DNA from: Oscillospiraceae bacterium MB08-C2-2
GTDB taxonomy: Bacteria > Bacillota > Clostridia > Oscillospirales > Ruminococcaceae
Direction of reading: 5' to 3'
Length of the DNA: 64,000 nucleotides
Assembly (NCBI GenBank): GCA_035621215.1
Contig: CP141729.1
Coordinates: 2,688,944-2,752,943 of the forward strand
The notes under the pieces were generated by a model, which was given only the letters and a program-made list of their open reading frames with translations, was not told the DNA's origin and searched no databases. This document shows, piece after piece, positions 34,105 through 42,900 of the stretch. Both the position numbers and the translations under genes were made by a program. How positions within the stretch are numbered: position 1 is the stretch's first letter; every line of letters begins with the position of its first letter.

Positions 34105-35250
34105 ATGGTTCGCCATCTGATGCAGTTTGTGCTGGCAGTCTGCCTGCTGGTTATACCCACTGTGGTTCTCACCGATAAAACCGGCGAGGGTTTTCCCATA
34201 CCCTTCACCATGGGCTCTTTGCAAAGTGGAACCTTTACCGGAACGCTGGAGGCCTATGTGCGGGAGAACATTCCCTTTCGGGAAGAGCTGCGCCGCTTGG
34301 GGCTGGATTTGCGCTATGCAGGAGGCTCCCGGGAGCAGAGTGGAATTTTCCTCAACGAAAATGGGCTGATGAAAAACTTTGACCAGCCAAATCCTCAGCT
34401 GGGCTATACCCAGCGCAATACCGACAGCATCCTTGCTTTCAGTGAGGCATTGGATATCCCGGCCTACATGGCGGTGATTCCCACGGCCTGTGCGGTGCGG
34501 CAGCAATATCTGCCTACCTTTGCCCAGCCGGTGAATCAGAAAAAGATGATTGAGGAAATATACAGTCAGGTCACCGGGCATATCGCCACGGCGGATGTTT
34601 ACTCCACCCTTTTTAACCACGGGGATGAGTATATTTATTACCGCACAGACGACCGTTTAACCGCTCTGGGCGGCTATTATGCCTATACAGTGCTGGGCCA
34701 GCGCCTAGGAATCGATAACCGGGCTTACAGCCAGTTTGATATCCAGTATGTCACCAACAGCTACGATGGTCCCCTTTACCGGCTGTCTCCCTATAAAAAT
34801 GTGAATCCCGATTCGGTGCAGGTGCTGCGGTATTCCCAGACCGACCGGCAGTATCTGGTCAATCACTGGGGGGAGAATCCCAACACCTACAACACCCTGT
34901 ATCCCACTCACTTGGCCCAGTTGGGTCAGGAAAGCAGGGTGTATCTGGGTGGGCTTTCCGGCGTGACCGATGTAAAAGCGGTCTCTTCGGATAAGAGCCA
35001 GCGCAGCCTGCTGGTCTTTTGCGATGAAAGCACCTTGCCTTTTATAACCCTGTTGGCCAACCATTACAGCCGAATCACGCTGATTGATCTTTTTCAGGCA
35101 ACAGAGGCAGATTACGAAGATATTGAACTGGATGAATACAGCCAGGTTTTGTTTGCTTATGGCATTGAAACCTATACACACACAAACATACCCTCACGAT
35201 TGGGCAAATTGGCTCAAGCTAAAGGGCTTGAACTGGAGGGAATTCTATGA
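34105..35250 (+). CDS. DHHW-like/AlgX-like partner protein with altered DHHW motif
   Basis: A 381-residue secreted or membrane-tethered protein (hydrophobic N-terminus to about residue 20). The layout matches DHHW proteins that accompany MBOATs: ENIPFREELRRLGLDLRYAGG, SGIFLNENGLM and YYRTDxxxTALGGYYAY. The family motif DHHW reads DDRL here (about residues 182-185), so both normally conserved histidines are absent. ATG at 34105 follows AAGGGAG. It starts 24 bp after the MBOAT gene and overlaps the HD gene by 4 bp. The shared loss with its MBOAT partner suggests a non-catalytic or repurposed role (inference). Confidence 0.75.
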   Translation: MVRHLMQFVLAVCLLVIPTVVLTDKTGEGFPIPFTMGSLQSGTFTGTLEAYVRENIPFREELRRLGLDLRYAGGSREQSGIFLNENGLMKNFDQPNPQLGYTQRNTDSILAFSEALDIPAYMAVIPTACAVRQQYLPTFAQPVNQKKMIEEIYSQVTGHIATADVYSTLFNHGDEYIYYRTDDRLTALGGYYAYTVLGQRLGIDNRAYSQFDIQYVTNSYDGPLYRLSPYKNVNPDSVQVLRYSQTDRQYLVNHWGENPNTYNTLYPTHLAQLGQESRVYLGGLSGVTDVKAVSSDKSQRSLLVFCDESTLPFITLLANHYSRITLIDLFQATEADYEDIELDEYSQVLFAYGIETYTHTNIPSRLGKLAQAKGLELEGIL

Positions 35251-35924
35251 ATGACGAAAAACGAACAATCACCTATACAGAAATAAGAGCCAACGAGGAA
35301 ATCCGGGCTTATATCAAGCGAGCGGATGAAACCTTGTTGGCCATGGGTTTTACAGAGCATTATTTTGGACATGTGGAAAAATGCGCAAAAATAGCCGGCA
35401 ATCTATTGGTGCAGCTGGGATACGATAAACGCACCTCTGAGCTTGCCCGTATTGCCGCCTACATGCATGATATTGGGAATGTGGTAAACCGCAGCAGCCA
35501 CGCTCAAAGCGGGGCTATCATGGCTTTTGAAATACTCACCCGTTTGGGTATGGAGGCCGGGGAGATCGCCTCGATTGTCACGGCTATTGGCAACCACGAT
35601 GAGGGAACCGGCTTTCCGGTTAACGCCATTGCAGCAGCCTTGATTCTGGCGGATAAAAGCGATGTGCGCCGTACCCGGGTTCGCAACCGTGATCGCTCCA
35701 ACTATGACATTCATGACCGGGTCAATTATGCCGTAGAGCAATCCTCATTGAATCTGGATGCCAAGGCCAAAACCGTAACCCTTGAGTTGACTATCGACAC
35801 AACCATCAGTGCAGTCATGGATTATTTTGAAATTTTCATGGACCGTATGCTGCTCTGCCGCAAGGCCGCCGAGGCCCTTGCTTTAAAATTCCAGCTTCAC
35901 ATCAACGGTATCAGTATTCTATAG
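35247..35924 (+). CDS. HD-domain phosphohydrolase
   Basis: A 225-residue protein with an HD metal site: His42 in FGHVEK, His74-Asp75 in MHDIGNVV and a further NHDEGTG. HD enzymes hydrolyse phosphate esters, often nucleotides. No PAS, REC or other sensor domain is attached. It begins in the stop of the DHHW gene (ATGA overlap) and ends the operon. Substrate unknown. Confidence 0.85.
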   Translation: MNDEKRTITYTEIRANEEIRAYIKRADETLLAMGFTEHYFGHVEKCAKIAGNLLVQLGYDKRTSELARIAAYMHDIGNVVNRSSHAQSGAIMAFEILTRLGMEAGEIASIVTAIGNHDEGTGFPVNAIAAALILADKSDVRRTRVRNRDRSNYDIHDRVNYAVEQSSLNLDAKAKTVTLELTIDTTISAVMDYFEIFMDRMLLCRKAAEALALKFQLHINGISIL

Positions 35925-35975
35925 CATGGTTCCTATACAAAGCATGCTTGCCTTATGAAGGCATACCCTGTCCAC

Positions 35976-36030
35976 GCAATTCCCCGCTGACAAAGTAAGC
36001 TTGCCTGCGGAGAATTACGAATTGCTTTTT
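35976..36030 (+). terminator. Possible terminator of the MBOAT/DHHW/HD operon
   Basis: Stem GCAATTC/GAATTGC (35976-35982 with 36019-36025) with an inner CCGC/GCGG pair and a T tract at 36026-36030. Long loop, so moderate support only. Confidence 0.45.
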
Positions 36031-36049
36031 GTGGAGCCAATAGAAAGGC

Positions 36050-36667
36050 TCAGGAATTGCTGATGGCCAGCTCATCCAGCAGATTGGCAACATCCTCGCA
36101 GTAATCCAGAACATTTTCCATAGCGTTGATGATTTCTTTCCACTTCATCAGCTCAATGGCATTTTGCTCCTGCTGATACATGTTCTTGATAATGGCACGG
36201 TGCATCCGGTCGCCATCCTCTTCCAAGCGGTTCACCCGGATAATCAGCTCATTGAGAGTTTTGGAGTGCTTAAAGCGGGGGAATTCATCTACAGCGTCAT
36301 AGAGGGCGCTGCAAGCCTGTGCAATCAGGTCGGCCAGCGTTTTGACCTCCGGCTTAACAGTGGTGATGGAAAGCATATCAAACAGATTCGCCACATCTTC
36401 AATGGCATCGGTGATATCATCCAAACGATTGATCAGGGTGATGATGTTATCCCGGTCGATGGGGGTGACAAAGCAACGGGCAAGCTCGTGCATAACCTCA
36501 TGCAGGGAGCTGTCGGCCTCATGCTCGGTGACATGAATTTCTTCCGCCCGGATGGTCACATCGGTGTAGTTTGCCAGCATTAAAACCAGCTGATCGGCCG
36601 CTTTTTTGCAGTAGCCGGCCTGTCGGGTAAAGGCTTCGAAAAAATCAAGACTCTTTTTATTTGCCAT
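36050..36667 (-). CDS. DUF47 family (PhoU-like) phosphate transport accessory protein
   Basis: A 205-residue, all-helical cytosolic protein of the DUF47/PhoU-like family: EEIHVTEHEADSSLHEVMHEL and DITDAIEDVANLF are typical metal-cluster helix motifs. Such proteins sit next to PiT transporters and probably control their activity. The start is ATG behind AAAGGAGGAAC; a 7-bp hairpin (36684-36690 with 36697-36703) lies immediately upstream, in the spacer from the pit gene. Genes are ordered pit then this gene on the minus strand. Confidence 0.88.
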   Translation of the reverse strand: MANKKSLDFFEAFTRQAGYCKKAADQLVLMLANYTDVTIRAEEIHVTEHEADSSLHEVMHELARCFVTPIDRDNIITLINRLDDITDAIEDVANLFDMLSITTVKPEVKTLADLIAQACSALYDAVDEFPRFKHSKTLNELIIRVNRLEEDGDRMHRAIIKNMYQQEQNAIELMKWKEIINAMENVLDYCEDVANLLDELAISNS

Positions 36668-36801
36668 TTTTCAGTTCCTCCTTTTCCTGCATGTGAGCAG
36701 GAATATATAGTAACGTTATTGAGAGTGCAGCCTGCTTCCATCGGTGACCCAAGTTAAGGGAACACCTAGATGGTCAGGCTAAAAAGCGTTTTGGTGTTTC
36801 A

Positions 36802-37830
36802 CTAGAAAATAGCGATAAACAGTTTTGCCATTAAAAATCCAATCAATCCGCAGCCGGGGAAGGTGAGTACCCACGCCCAAACCATTTCTTTTACAATGCG
36901 CCAATCCACAGTAGAGAGCCGCCGAGCAGCGCCAACGCCCATGATAGCGGTGGTTTTGGTGTGCGTGGTGGAAACAGGGATACCCAAAACAGTGCTGAAC
37001 AAAAGACATACAGCCGCACTTAGATCGGCAGCAAAGCCTTGGTATTTTTCAAGCTTGACCATATCCATGCCCACCGCTTTGATGATGCGCATGCCGCCCA
37101 CAGAGGTTCCCAGACCCATGACTACCGAGCACATGACAATGACCCATAGGGGAATGTTGAAGGAGCCATCGGTCATTGGGGTGTCCATGCCATTGAGGAA
37201 AAGGCCCAGCATAAAAACGCCCATAAATTTCTGGCCATCCTGTGCACCATGGAGAAACGCCATAGCAGCGGCGCCGCCGGCTTGTCCCCAAAAGAAAACC
37301 TTATTGGTTTTTGGCCGGTTCATATTATAGCAAATTTTTTCGATCAGTTTTACAACGCCGAAGCCGCTGCCAAAGCCCAGCACAGAAGAAATCACCAGAC
37401 CGATCAGAACTTTGCTCCATTCCGCAAAATTTACAGCCCCTAGCCCGCCCATAGCCATTGCTGAGCCGGTCAGGCCCGCAATCAGTGCGTGACTTTCACT
37501 GGTTGGTATTCCAAAATACCATGCTGCTGTGGCCCAAACTACAATAGCAAAAAGAGAAGCTGCCAAAGCGATTTTTGGTTCGTTGCCTGTTCCTCCCTCA
37601 AAGCTGACCATGTTGCTGATGGTGGCCGCCACACGAGCATTGAAGAGAGTCATGACCAACGCCCCAAAAAAGTTGAAGACCACTGCCATCCAAATAGCGG
37701 TTCGGGGAGCCAGAACACGGGTTGAAATGGCTGTTGCGATAGCGTTGGGTGCATCTGTCCAGCCATTTACAAAAATGACTGCCAGCACTAAAACCACCGT
37801 TGTAATCAGCGCATAATTCAATAGGTTCAC
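36802..37830 (-). CDS. pit: PiT-family inorganic phosphate transporter
   Basis: Low-affinity phosphate/cation symporter. 342 residues (or 339 if the TTG at 37821 is used, which is better spaced from AGGTG than the GTG at 37830). About nine hydrophobic segments; the duplicated PiT signature is visible as GWTDAPNAIATAIS near the N-terminus and VSTTHTKTTAIMGVG near the C-terminus. It lies 134 bp upstream of the DUF47 gene, its usual partner. A structured repeat begins 25 bp upstream of its start. Confidence 0.93.
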   Translation of the reverse strand: MNLLNYALITTVVLVLAVIFVNGWTDAPNAIATAISTRVLAPRTAIWMAVVFNFFGALVMTLFNARVAATISNMVSFEGGTGNEPKIALAASLFAIVVWATAAWYFGIPTSESHALIAGLTGSAMAMGGLGAVNFAEWSKVLIGLVISSVLGFGSGFGVVKLIEKICYNMNRPKTNKVFFWGQAGGAAAMAFLHGAQDGQKFMGVFMLGLFLNGMDTPMTDGSFNIPLWVIVMCSVVMGLGTSVGGMRIIKAVGMDMVKLEKYQGFAADLSAAVCLLFSTVLGIPVSTTHTKTTAIMGVGAARRLSTVDWRIVKEMVWAWVLTFPGCGLIGFLMAKLFIAIF

Positions 37831-37854
37831 CTGCCTGTTCTTTCAGTTTTATAG

Positions 37855-38019
37855 TGGAATTCCTGCAAAACAGTCACGGTTGCATTGCAGTACGGCCCTG
37901 AATAAAGGGCTGAGACACGGTGCCTGCGCACAGTGTGAATTCGTTCTTCAAAGTCATTGGGTGGGGAGCTTGTCCACACGGGACACACAATGCTTGCCAC
38001 ACCGTGTATACAATGACTT
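37855..38019 (+). repeat. Double cloverleaf element, copy B
   Basis: Related to 24932-25104. Domain 1 (37857-37942): GAATTC at both ends encloses hairpins CTGCAA/TTGCAG (37863-37890), GCCCT/AGGGC (37895-37910) and an 8-bp stem with one mismatch (37915-37936). Domain 2 (37951-38019): outer arms AAGTCATTG/CAATGACTT, with a TGTCC/GGACA hairpin (37971-37985) inside. Shared blocks with copy A include TGGAATTC, GGGCTG, TGAATTCGTT and AGTCATT. Confidence 0.75.
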
Positions 38020-38473
38020 CTATAGCGCCGAAATGATTGTAAAAAAGAAGTAAGAGCGCACGCTATATAGTATAAAATTTATTGTAGAAAAATGCAACTG
38101 CTTTTTAGCTGGGGCGATGACTGATAATCAACGCAATAATTACGAGAAGGGCAAGGTGGATTTTTTATATTTAAAGAATTAATTCGGGGGAAATTTCTAA
38201 GATTTTACAAAGATAAACTCTGTGTAAAATGGTGTTTTAACATTGATTTTATAGTTTTTTCCCTGTTTTTACACTGTCTTGCCACCAATGCCGATTTATA
38301 GTTTTATTTGATTTTGCGCTGGTCAAAAAAAGCTGCAGATTCCATGTTTTTGCTCTGCCGGGTTGTGTAAAATTTATATTACAGTTTTGCGGGTGTGCTG
38401 GGAGCCCTGAAAATCCAGGAAAAAATTACCGCCCGAAACAGCCATTTGATCAGCGAATCGCCAAGACAATGCC
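38020..38473. other. AT-rich intergenic stretch
   Basis: Rich in T and A runs, with no convincing frame, known RNA or palindrome. It separates copy B of the structured repeat from the KduD-like gene promoter. Confidence 0.4.
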
Positions 38474-38502
38474 TTGCTTTTTTTATTTGGCTGCTGTATA
38501 AT
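38474..38502 (+). promoter_or_regulatory. Promoter of the KduD-like gene
   Basis: TTGCTT (38474-38479), 17-bp spacer, TATAAT (38497-38502), 58 bp before the start codon. Confidence 0.7.
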
Positions 38503-38559
38503 TGTATTGACATATTGTGAACCATAAAACCAGACGGACAGTTGAAGGAGAAATGCACA

Positions 38560-39324
38560 GTGAATTTATTTGATATTAGCGGCAAAAAAGCGATTGTCAC
38601 CGGTGCTGCGCAGGGGTTGGGCTATGGCATGGCTGAAGGTCTTCTGGAGGCTGGCTGCCAGGTTGTTATCATTGATTATTCCCCCAAAACAGCCGATGTT
38701 GCGGCAAAACTTTGCGAGAAAGGCTACACCTGCTATGGTGTCCAGGCCGATCTGAGCATTCGTGAGGAAAACTACCGTGCTTTTGATGAAGCGCTGGCTA
38801 AGCTGGGCGGCGATCTGGACATTATGGTTCCCGCAGCCGGCATTCAGCGCCGCAATAGCGCCGAAGATTTCCTGATGGAAGATTGGGATGCTGTTATTAA
38901 CATCAACCTGCACTCCGTATTTATTATGTGCCAGCTGGCTGGCCGTGTTATGCTCAAAAAGGGCTACGGAAAAATTATCAACATTGCTTCTATGATCTCC
39001 TTCTTTGGCGGCCAGACTATCCCTGCCTATGCAGCAGCTAAGGGTGGTGTTGCTCAGCTCACCAAAGAAATGTCCAATGACTGGGCAGGCCGCGGCGTTT
39101 GTGTCAATGCTCTTGCTCCCGGTTACATGGATACCGAAATGAATGTGAATTTGAAGCCGGATAAAAACCCTGAGCGCTATGAGCAGATTAGTGCCCGTAT
39201 TCCTGCTGGCCGCTGGGGAACCGGTAAAGATATGCAGGGCCCCCTGCTCTTCTTGGCTTCTTCTGCCAGTGATTATGTTACCGGCTGCATTCTGCCTGTT
39301 GATGGCGGATATCTGGTGAAATAG
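38560..39324 (+). CDS. SDR-family dehydrogenase (KduD/gluconate 5-dehydrogenase-like)
   Basis: NAD(P)-dependent short-chain dehydrogenase, 254 residues. Nucleotide loop GAAQGLG at 15-21, catalytic Ser144, Tyr157 and Lys161 (YAAAK), and the PVDGGYLVK C-terminus. AAGIQRR and SFFGGQTIPAYAAAKGGVAQL resemble 2-dehydro-3-deoxy-D-gluconate 5-dehydrogenase (KduD), so sugar-acid metabolism is likely, but SDR specificity cannot be fixed by eye. GTG start at 38560 nine bases after GAAGGAG; a TTG frame from 38542 overlaps that site. It stands alone; no other uronate genes are nearby. Confidence 0.85.
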   Translation: MNLFDISGKKAIVTGAAQGLGYGMAEGLLEAGCQVVIIDYSPKTADVAAKLCEKGYTCYGVQADLSIREENYRAFDEALAKLGGDLDIMVPAAGIQRRNSAEDFLMEDWDAVININLHSVFIMCQLAGRVMLKKGYGKIINIASMISFFGGQTIPAYAAAKGGVAQLTKEMSNDWAGRGVCVNALAPGYMDTEMNVNLKPDKNPERYEQISARIPAGRWGTGKDMQGPLLFLASSASDYVTGCILPVDGGYLVK

Positions 39325-39360
39325 GCTTTTTTTGAAGCTGGCTAATCCTGAATATGTGAA

Positions 39361-39399
39361 AAATATGTATGCACCTTTTAGGTGCATACATATTTTTTT
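39361..39399 (+). terminator. Terminator of the KduD-like gene
   Basis: A perfect stem of at least 14 bp (39362-39375 with 39381-39394), 5-nt loop and seven T residues to 39399. Confidence 0.93.
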
Positions 39400-39945
39400 G
39401 TTAGATAATATACTAAAAAAGTGTTGTTACCATGTTTTTCTAAGCGTATATTTAAGCGAAATGTTTGACATACAAAATCCATATGCTAGAATAAGATATA
39501 AGTTAGTAGACTATTAAACTCCATTTTAAATACTTGGATTCGACAAGAAAAATTTCATGCATATGATAGATTGGGAAAGATCTTATATGCAGGTGAGCAA
39601 ATCTCTGCATTAATGCTATCGCAAAGCCATTTTTAGCCCGCATGGTATATAAAGTTTTTAGCTTCTGTGACTTTTCACATACAACTTTATTATTTCAGTC
39701 GGTCGCATAGTGAAAATTGTATATAATCGCGATTTCTGCTGTGGCTGTGCAAAAAACCAGTGAAATTCCACTATGGTCTAATTCAATTTTAGTGAAAATA
39801 TTTTTTGGTTTTTGCTTTTAAATTTCTTATATGTGACCATCGTGTGACCGGACTGATTCATAATAGAACCTATTATAAACGAGGAAAATAAATTTCATTT
39901 GGTTTTTTACTCTGAATACAATGTATGTAGTGAAGGAGAAGGCAC
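39400..39945. other. Long AT-rich region upstream of the surface protein
   Basis: About 550 bp with marked A/T bias compared with its surroundings. A TATAAT at 39722-39727 lacks a partner -35 box. No repeat or RNA family recognised. A small frame at 39332-39517 runs through the terminator and is rejected. Confidence 0.4.
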
Positions 39946-42900
39946 ATGAAGAAAATTTTTGTTTGTGCGGCCAAACAAAAGCTGGGTGGTAGTAAGGGCT
40001 ATTTTGTGCGGGTATTGAGTATGCTCTTGGCAGTGCTTTTGATAACTGGTCAGGTTGCCTATGCTGTGGAGAATACAGTGAGCGAAGAAGGAATGGCTTT
40101 GGGCCTTTCCATCGATGATGAGCCCTCTTTGGGAGAGAGCGACGATGATATCCCCTTGGGACTAAGCGATAATGATGCGCTGGCAGAGCTTAAAAGCAAG
40201 ATTACCGAGTTTGTCTTGGGGTTGAACTGCGAAGCCTCCAAGGATTATCTGGCAGAGCGCAGCACCGATGATCAGCTGTATGTTTACAGTGGGAGCCAAG
40301 TTACCGCTAAAGCTTCTTTCAGTTTTGCGGATGCAAATGGTGCAGTGGTGATTGAAGGCGGCGATCTGGCTGTGCGGTTCACTCTACATAAAATTAACGC
40401 ATCCGATTTATCTTGGGGACAGAATGAAGGCCTTGCCTATCAAATAGGCGGTGCGGATGCTGCCGATGGTGACCCGGATGTGGATGCTGAGCACACCTAT
40501 GTGTGGGTCACATGGACCAAAGACTTTAATCCCGGCTCCGGCCAGACTGTCAGTCTAAAAATGTGTCCCTCTGCAAATGGGGTTACCCCCAGTGGCACCT
40601 CTTACCCTGTTGAGGCCCAGCTTTTCTTTCAGGGAAAGGTGGTTGGGGGCTTAGTCAGCGACTCTGAAATTGTGGCAGTTGCGCCATATTTTGATTGGAA
40701 TGCAGTTTCCACCAATCCACAATATCTGAAAAATAATGTTGCAGCCGATATTCCGAAAACCGCTGGAATACCCACCTTAACCTTAGGCCGGGAAACCGAT
40801 ATCCCCACCTTTAGCTTTGTTTATGAGGCGGGCTCTCAACATGCGGGCAAAACCACCGGTTTGGTTTATGGCGAAAAAATTGTCTATGAAGATACCTTTG
40901 CGGTGCCCGTGGATGAAAATGGAATGCCCCAGATACTCTTCACTAAAGAGATGATTCAGGCCCCTAACAGTGACACAGAGCTGATTGCATCTGTTCTGGA
41001 AGCCAAGACTGTAGAGGGCGTTGATTACGTAACCAAATTCAGTGTTTCTTTAAAATCCACTGACGCTGAAAGTGCCAACAAACTGGCCTTTCAGATTGCT
41101 GGTGCAAAAGTTGGCGGCGAAATTGAATATGTAGGCGGCACAGCAACTCTATCTCTTAAATCCACAGTTGCGGCTTCCACAGGCAGTATGGGCTCGGTAA
41201 CCCCCTTGGTTGCCTACGAAACCGACGAAGACGGCACGACTTCAAAGGAGAAAAAGACTCTTTATAACGATGCTTCTGTCACACAGGTGGATTTTGTGGT
41301 GACCACCAGCATTGAAACCGGTTCCGAAACGGAGAACAATGGCTTTAAAAAATCCATCACTAACATTGGAAGCACCAATACAAACGGAACAACGGGCGAG
41401 CTTTCCGGCTTTGCTACCAACGAAGTGGTTTATAAGTTGGATAGCTTTAAAAACATGCAGGAAGGCCCTCTGGATAGCCTGACCATTACAGATGCGGTAT
41501 ACGATGCTGTAAGCAATCCGGGCGGCTATAAGCTGGAAGAAATTGTTCCCATTCGCCTGACTACCGGCCAATATATATGGGATGGGGCCACACCGGCCGA
41601 GCAATCCAAGCGATACAAGATCACCATCGGCTACAGCGGCGGGCTTTCGGATACAGTAATTTACCGGAAGTTCAATGAGGCTAATGCCACCAATGTCCTG
41701 TCAAACAGCAATAAAATTGTCTCCATTGTGTATGATTTTGCCATTGGTTCCGGCAATGACGGCCTGGATAAAGTCCCGATGGGCTTCCGGCCTACTGGCA
41801 ATGCGCCAACCATCACCTATCGGGTACTGGATCAGGATGGTGAGATGGATGAGCAGGCCAACCCCATTTATATGAAAAATACAGCCAAACTGGATTATCA
41901 ATACACTCTCAAGGACGTTCTCCAAAACCATTCTCTTCCCAGTGAGGCAGTGTTTCGGTATCGGGAGATTCCGACTGTAGATGTGAGTAACAATAAAAAG
42001 GTGGAGAACCTCACCACTAAAAACGCTACTAAGTTTAAACCCGGCGATATTCTCCGCTTTACCATTACCATCAACAACAGCGATGTAAATAACAAAACCT
42101 GGGGCAAGATTTTGGTTGAGGATACCTACAGCGACAATCTCAAGCCCTATCATGGGATTTTGCCGGATGGTACAGCGGCGGATGCAAATCAAACCTCCCA
42201 CATGAAGCTGACTGTAATCGGCACAAGCTGGAACCAGAAGGAGACCCCCTATCCGGCACTGCTGCCACAGCCGAACGGCGTGAAGTTCGATGCAGGCAAG
42301 CATCTGATTACAGTGGAAACCAGTGGCGGCCTTGGAAAAAGCGGCACCATCACCCTTACTTATGTTATGCAGGTGCAGACAGTTGATGGGGAAGGCCAGC
42401 AATATATACACAACAGCTATAAAGCTTCTGCTTATATTTGGCAACCCGGAGAAACCGGAACAGGCGGTCCCGGCGGTCCTGAGGGCCCCGGTGGCCCCGG
42501 TGGCCCGGGAGATCAGCGTGTTGAGATTCCCGGGGGAAACTTCGGCCACACGGTTGATAAGGGCAGCCTCAAACCGATGGTCAGCATAGTCAAAACCGTT
42601 AACACAGTGGGCGGCACCGATCCCCAGGCACTGCGTGATGGTGATCAGGTTGGCTTTAAGGTCACTGTCCGCAGAGAAGTGGGCATGGGCACCGGCACCA
42701 TTACCCTGAAAAATTTGGTGGACGATTTGTCCAGCTATCTGAACTATGTTCCCTTTGATGCCGAAAAAGACTCTTTGACATTCAATCATAACCCGATCAC
42801 CGACTTTACCTTTGCGCAAGCGAGCAGCGGTTCAAAACGGCTTTATCTTAAACTGAATACCCCCACTGTGATGGAAGAAGGGGATATTCTGGAGTTTTCC

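Noticed and set aside
39332..39517. 61-codon frame after the KduD-like gene
   Set aside because: Runs through a strong rho-independent terminator and lacks a ribosome binding site.
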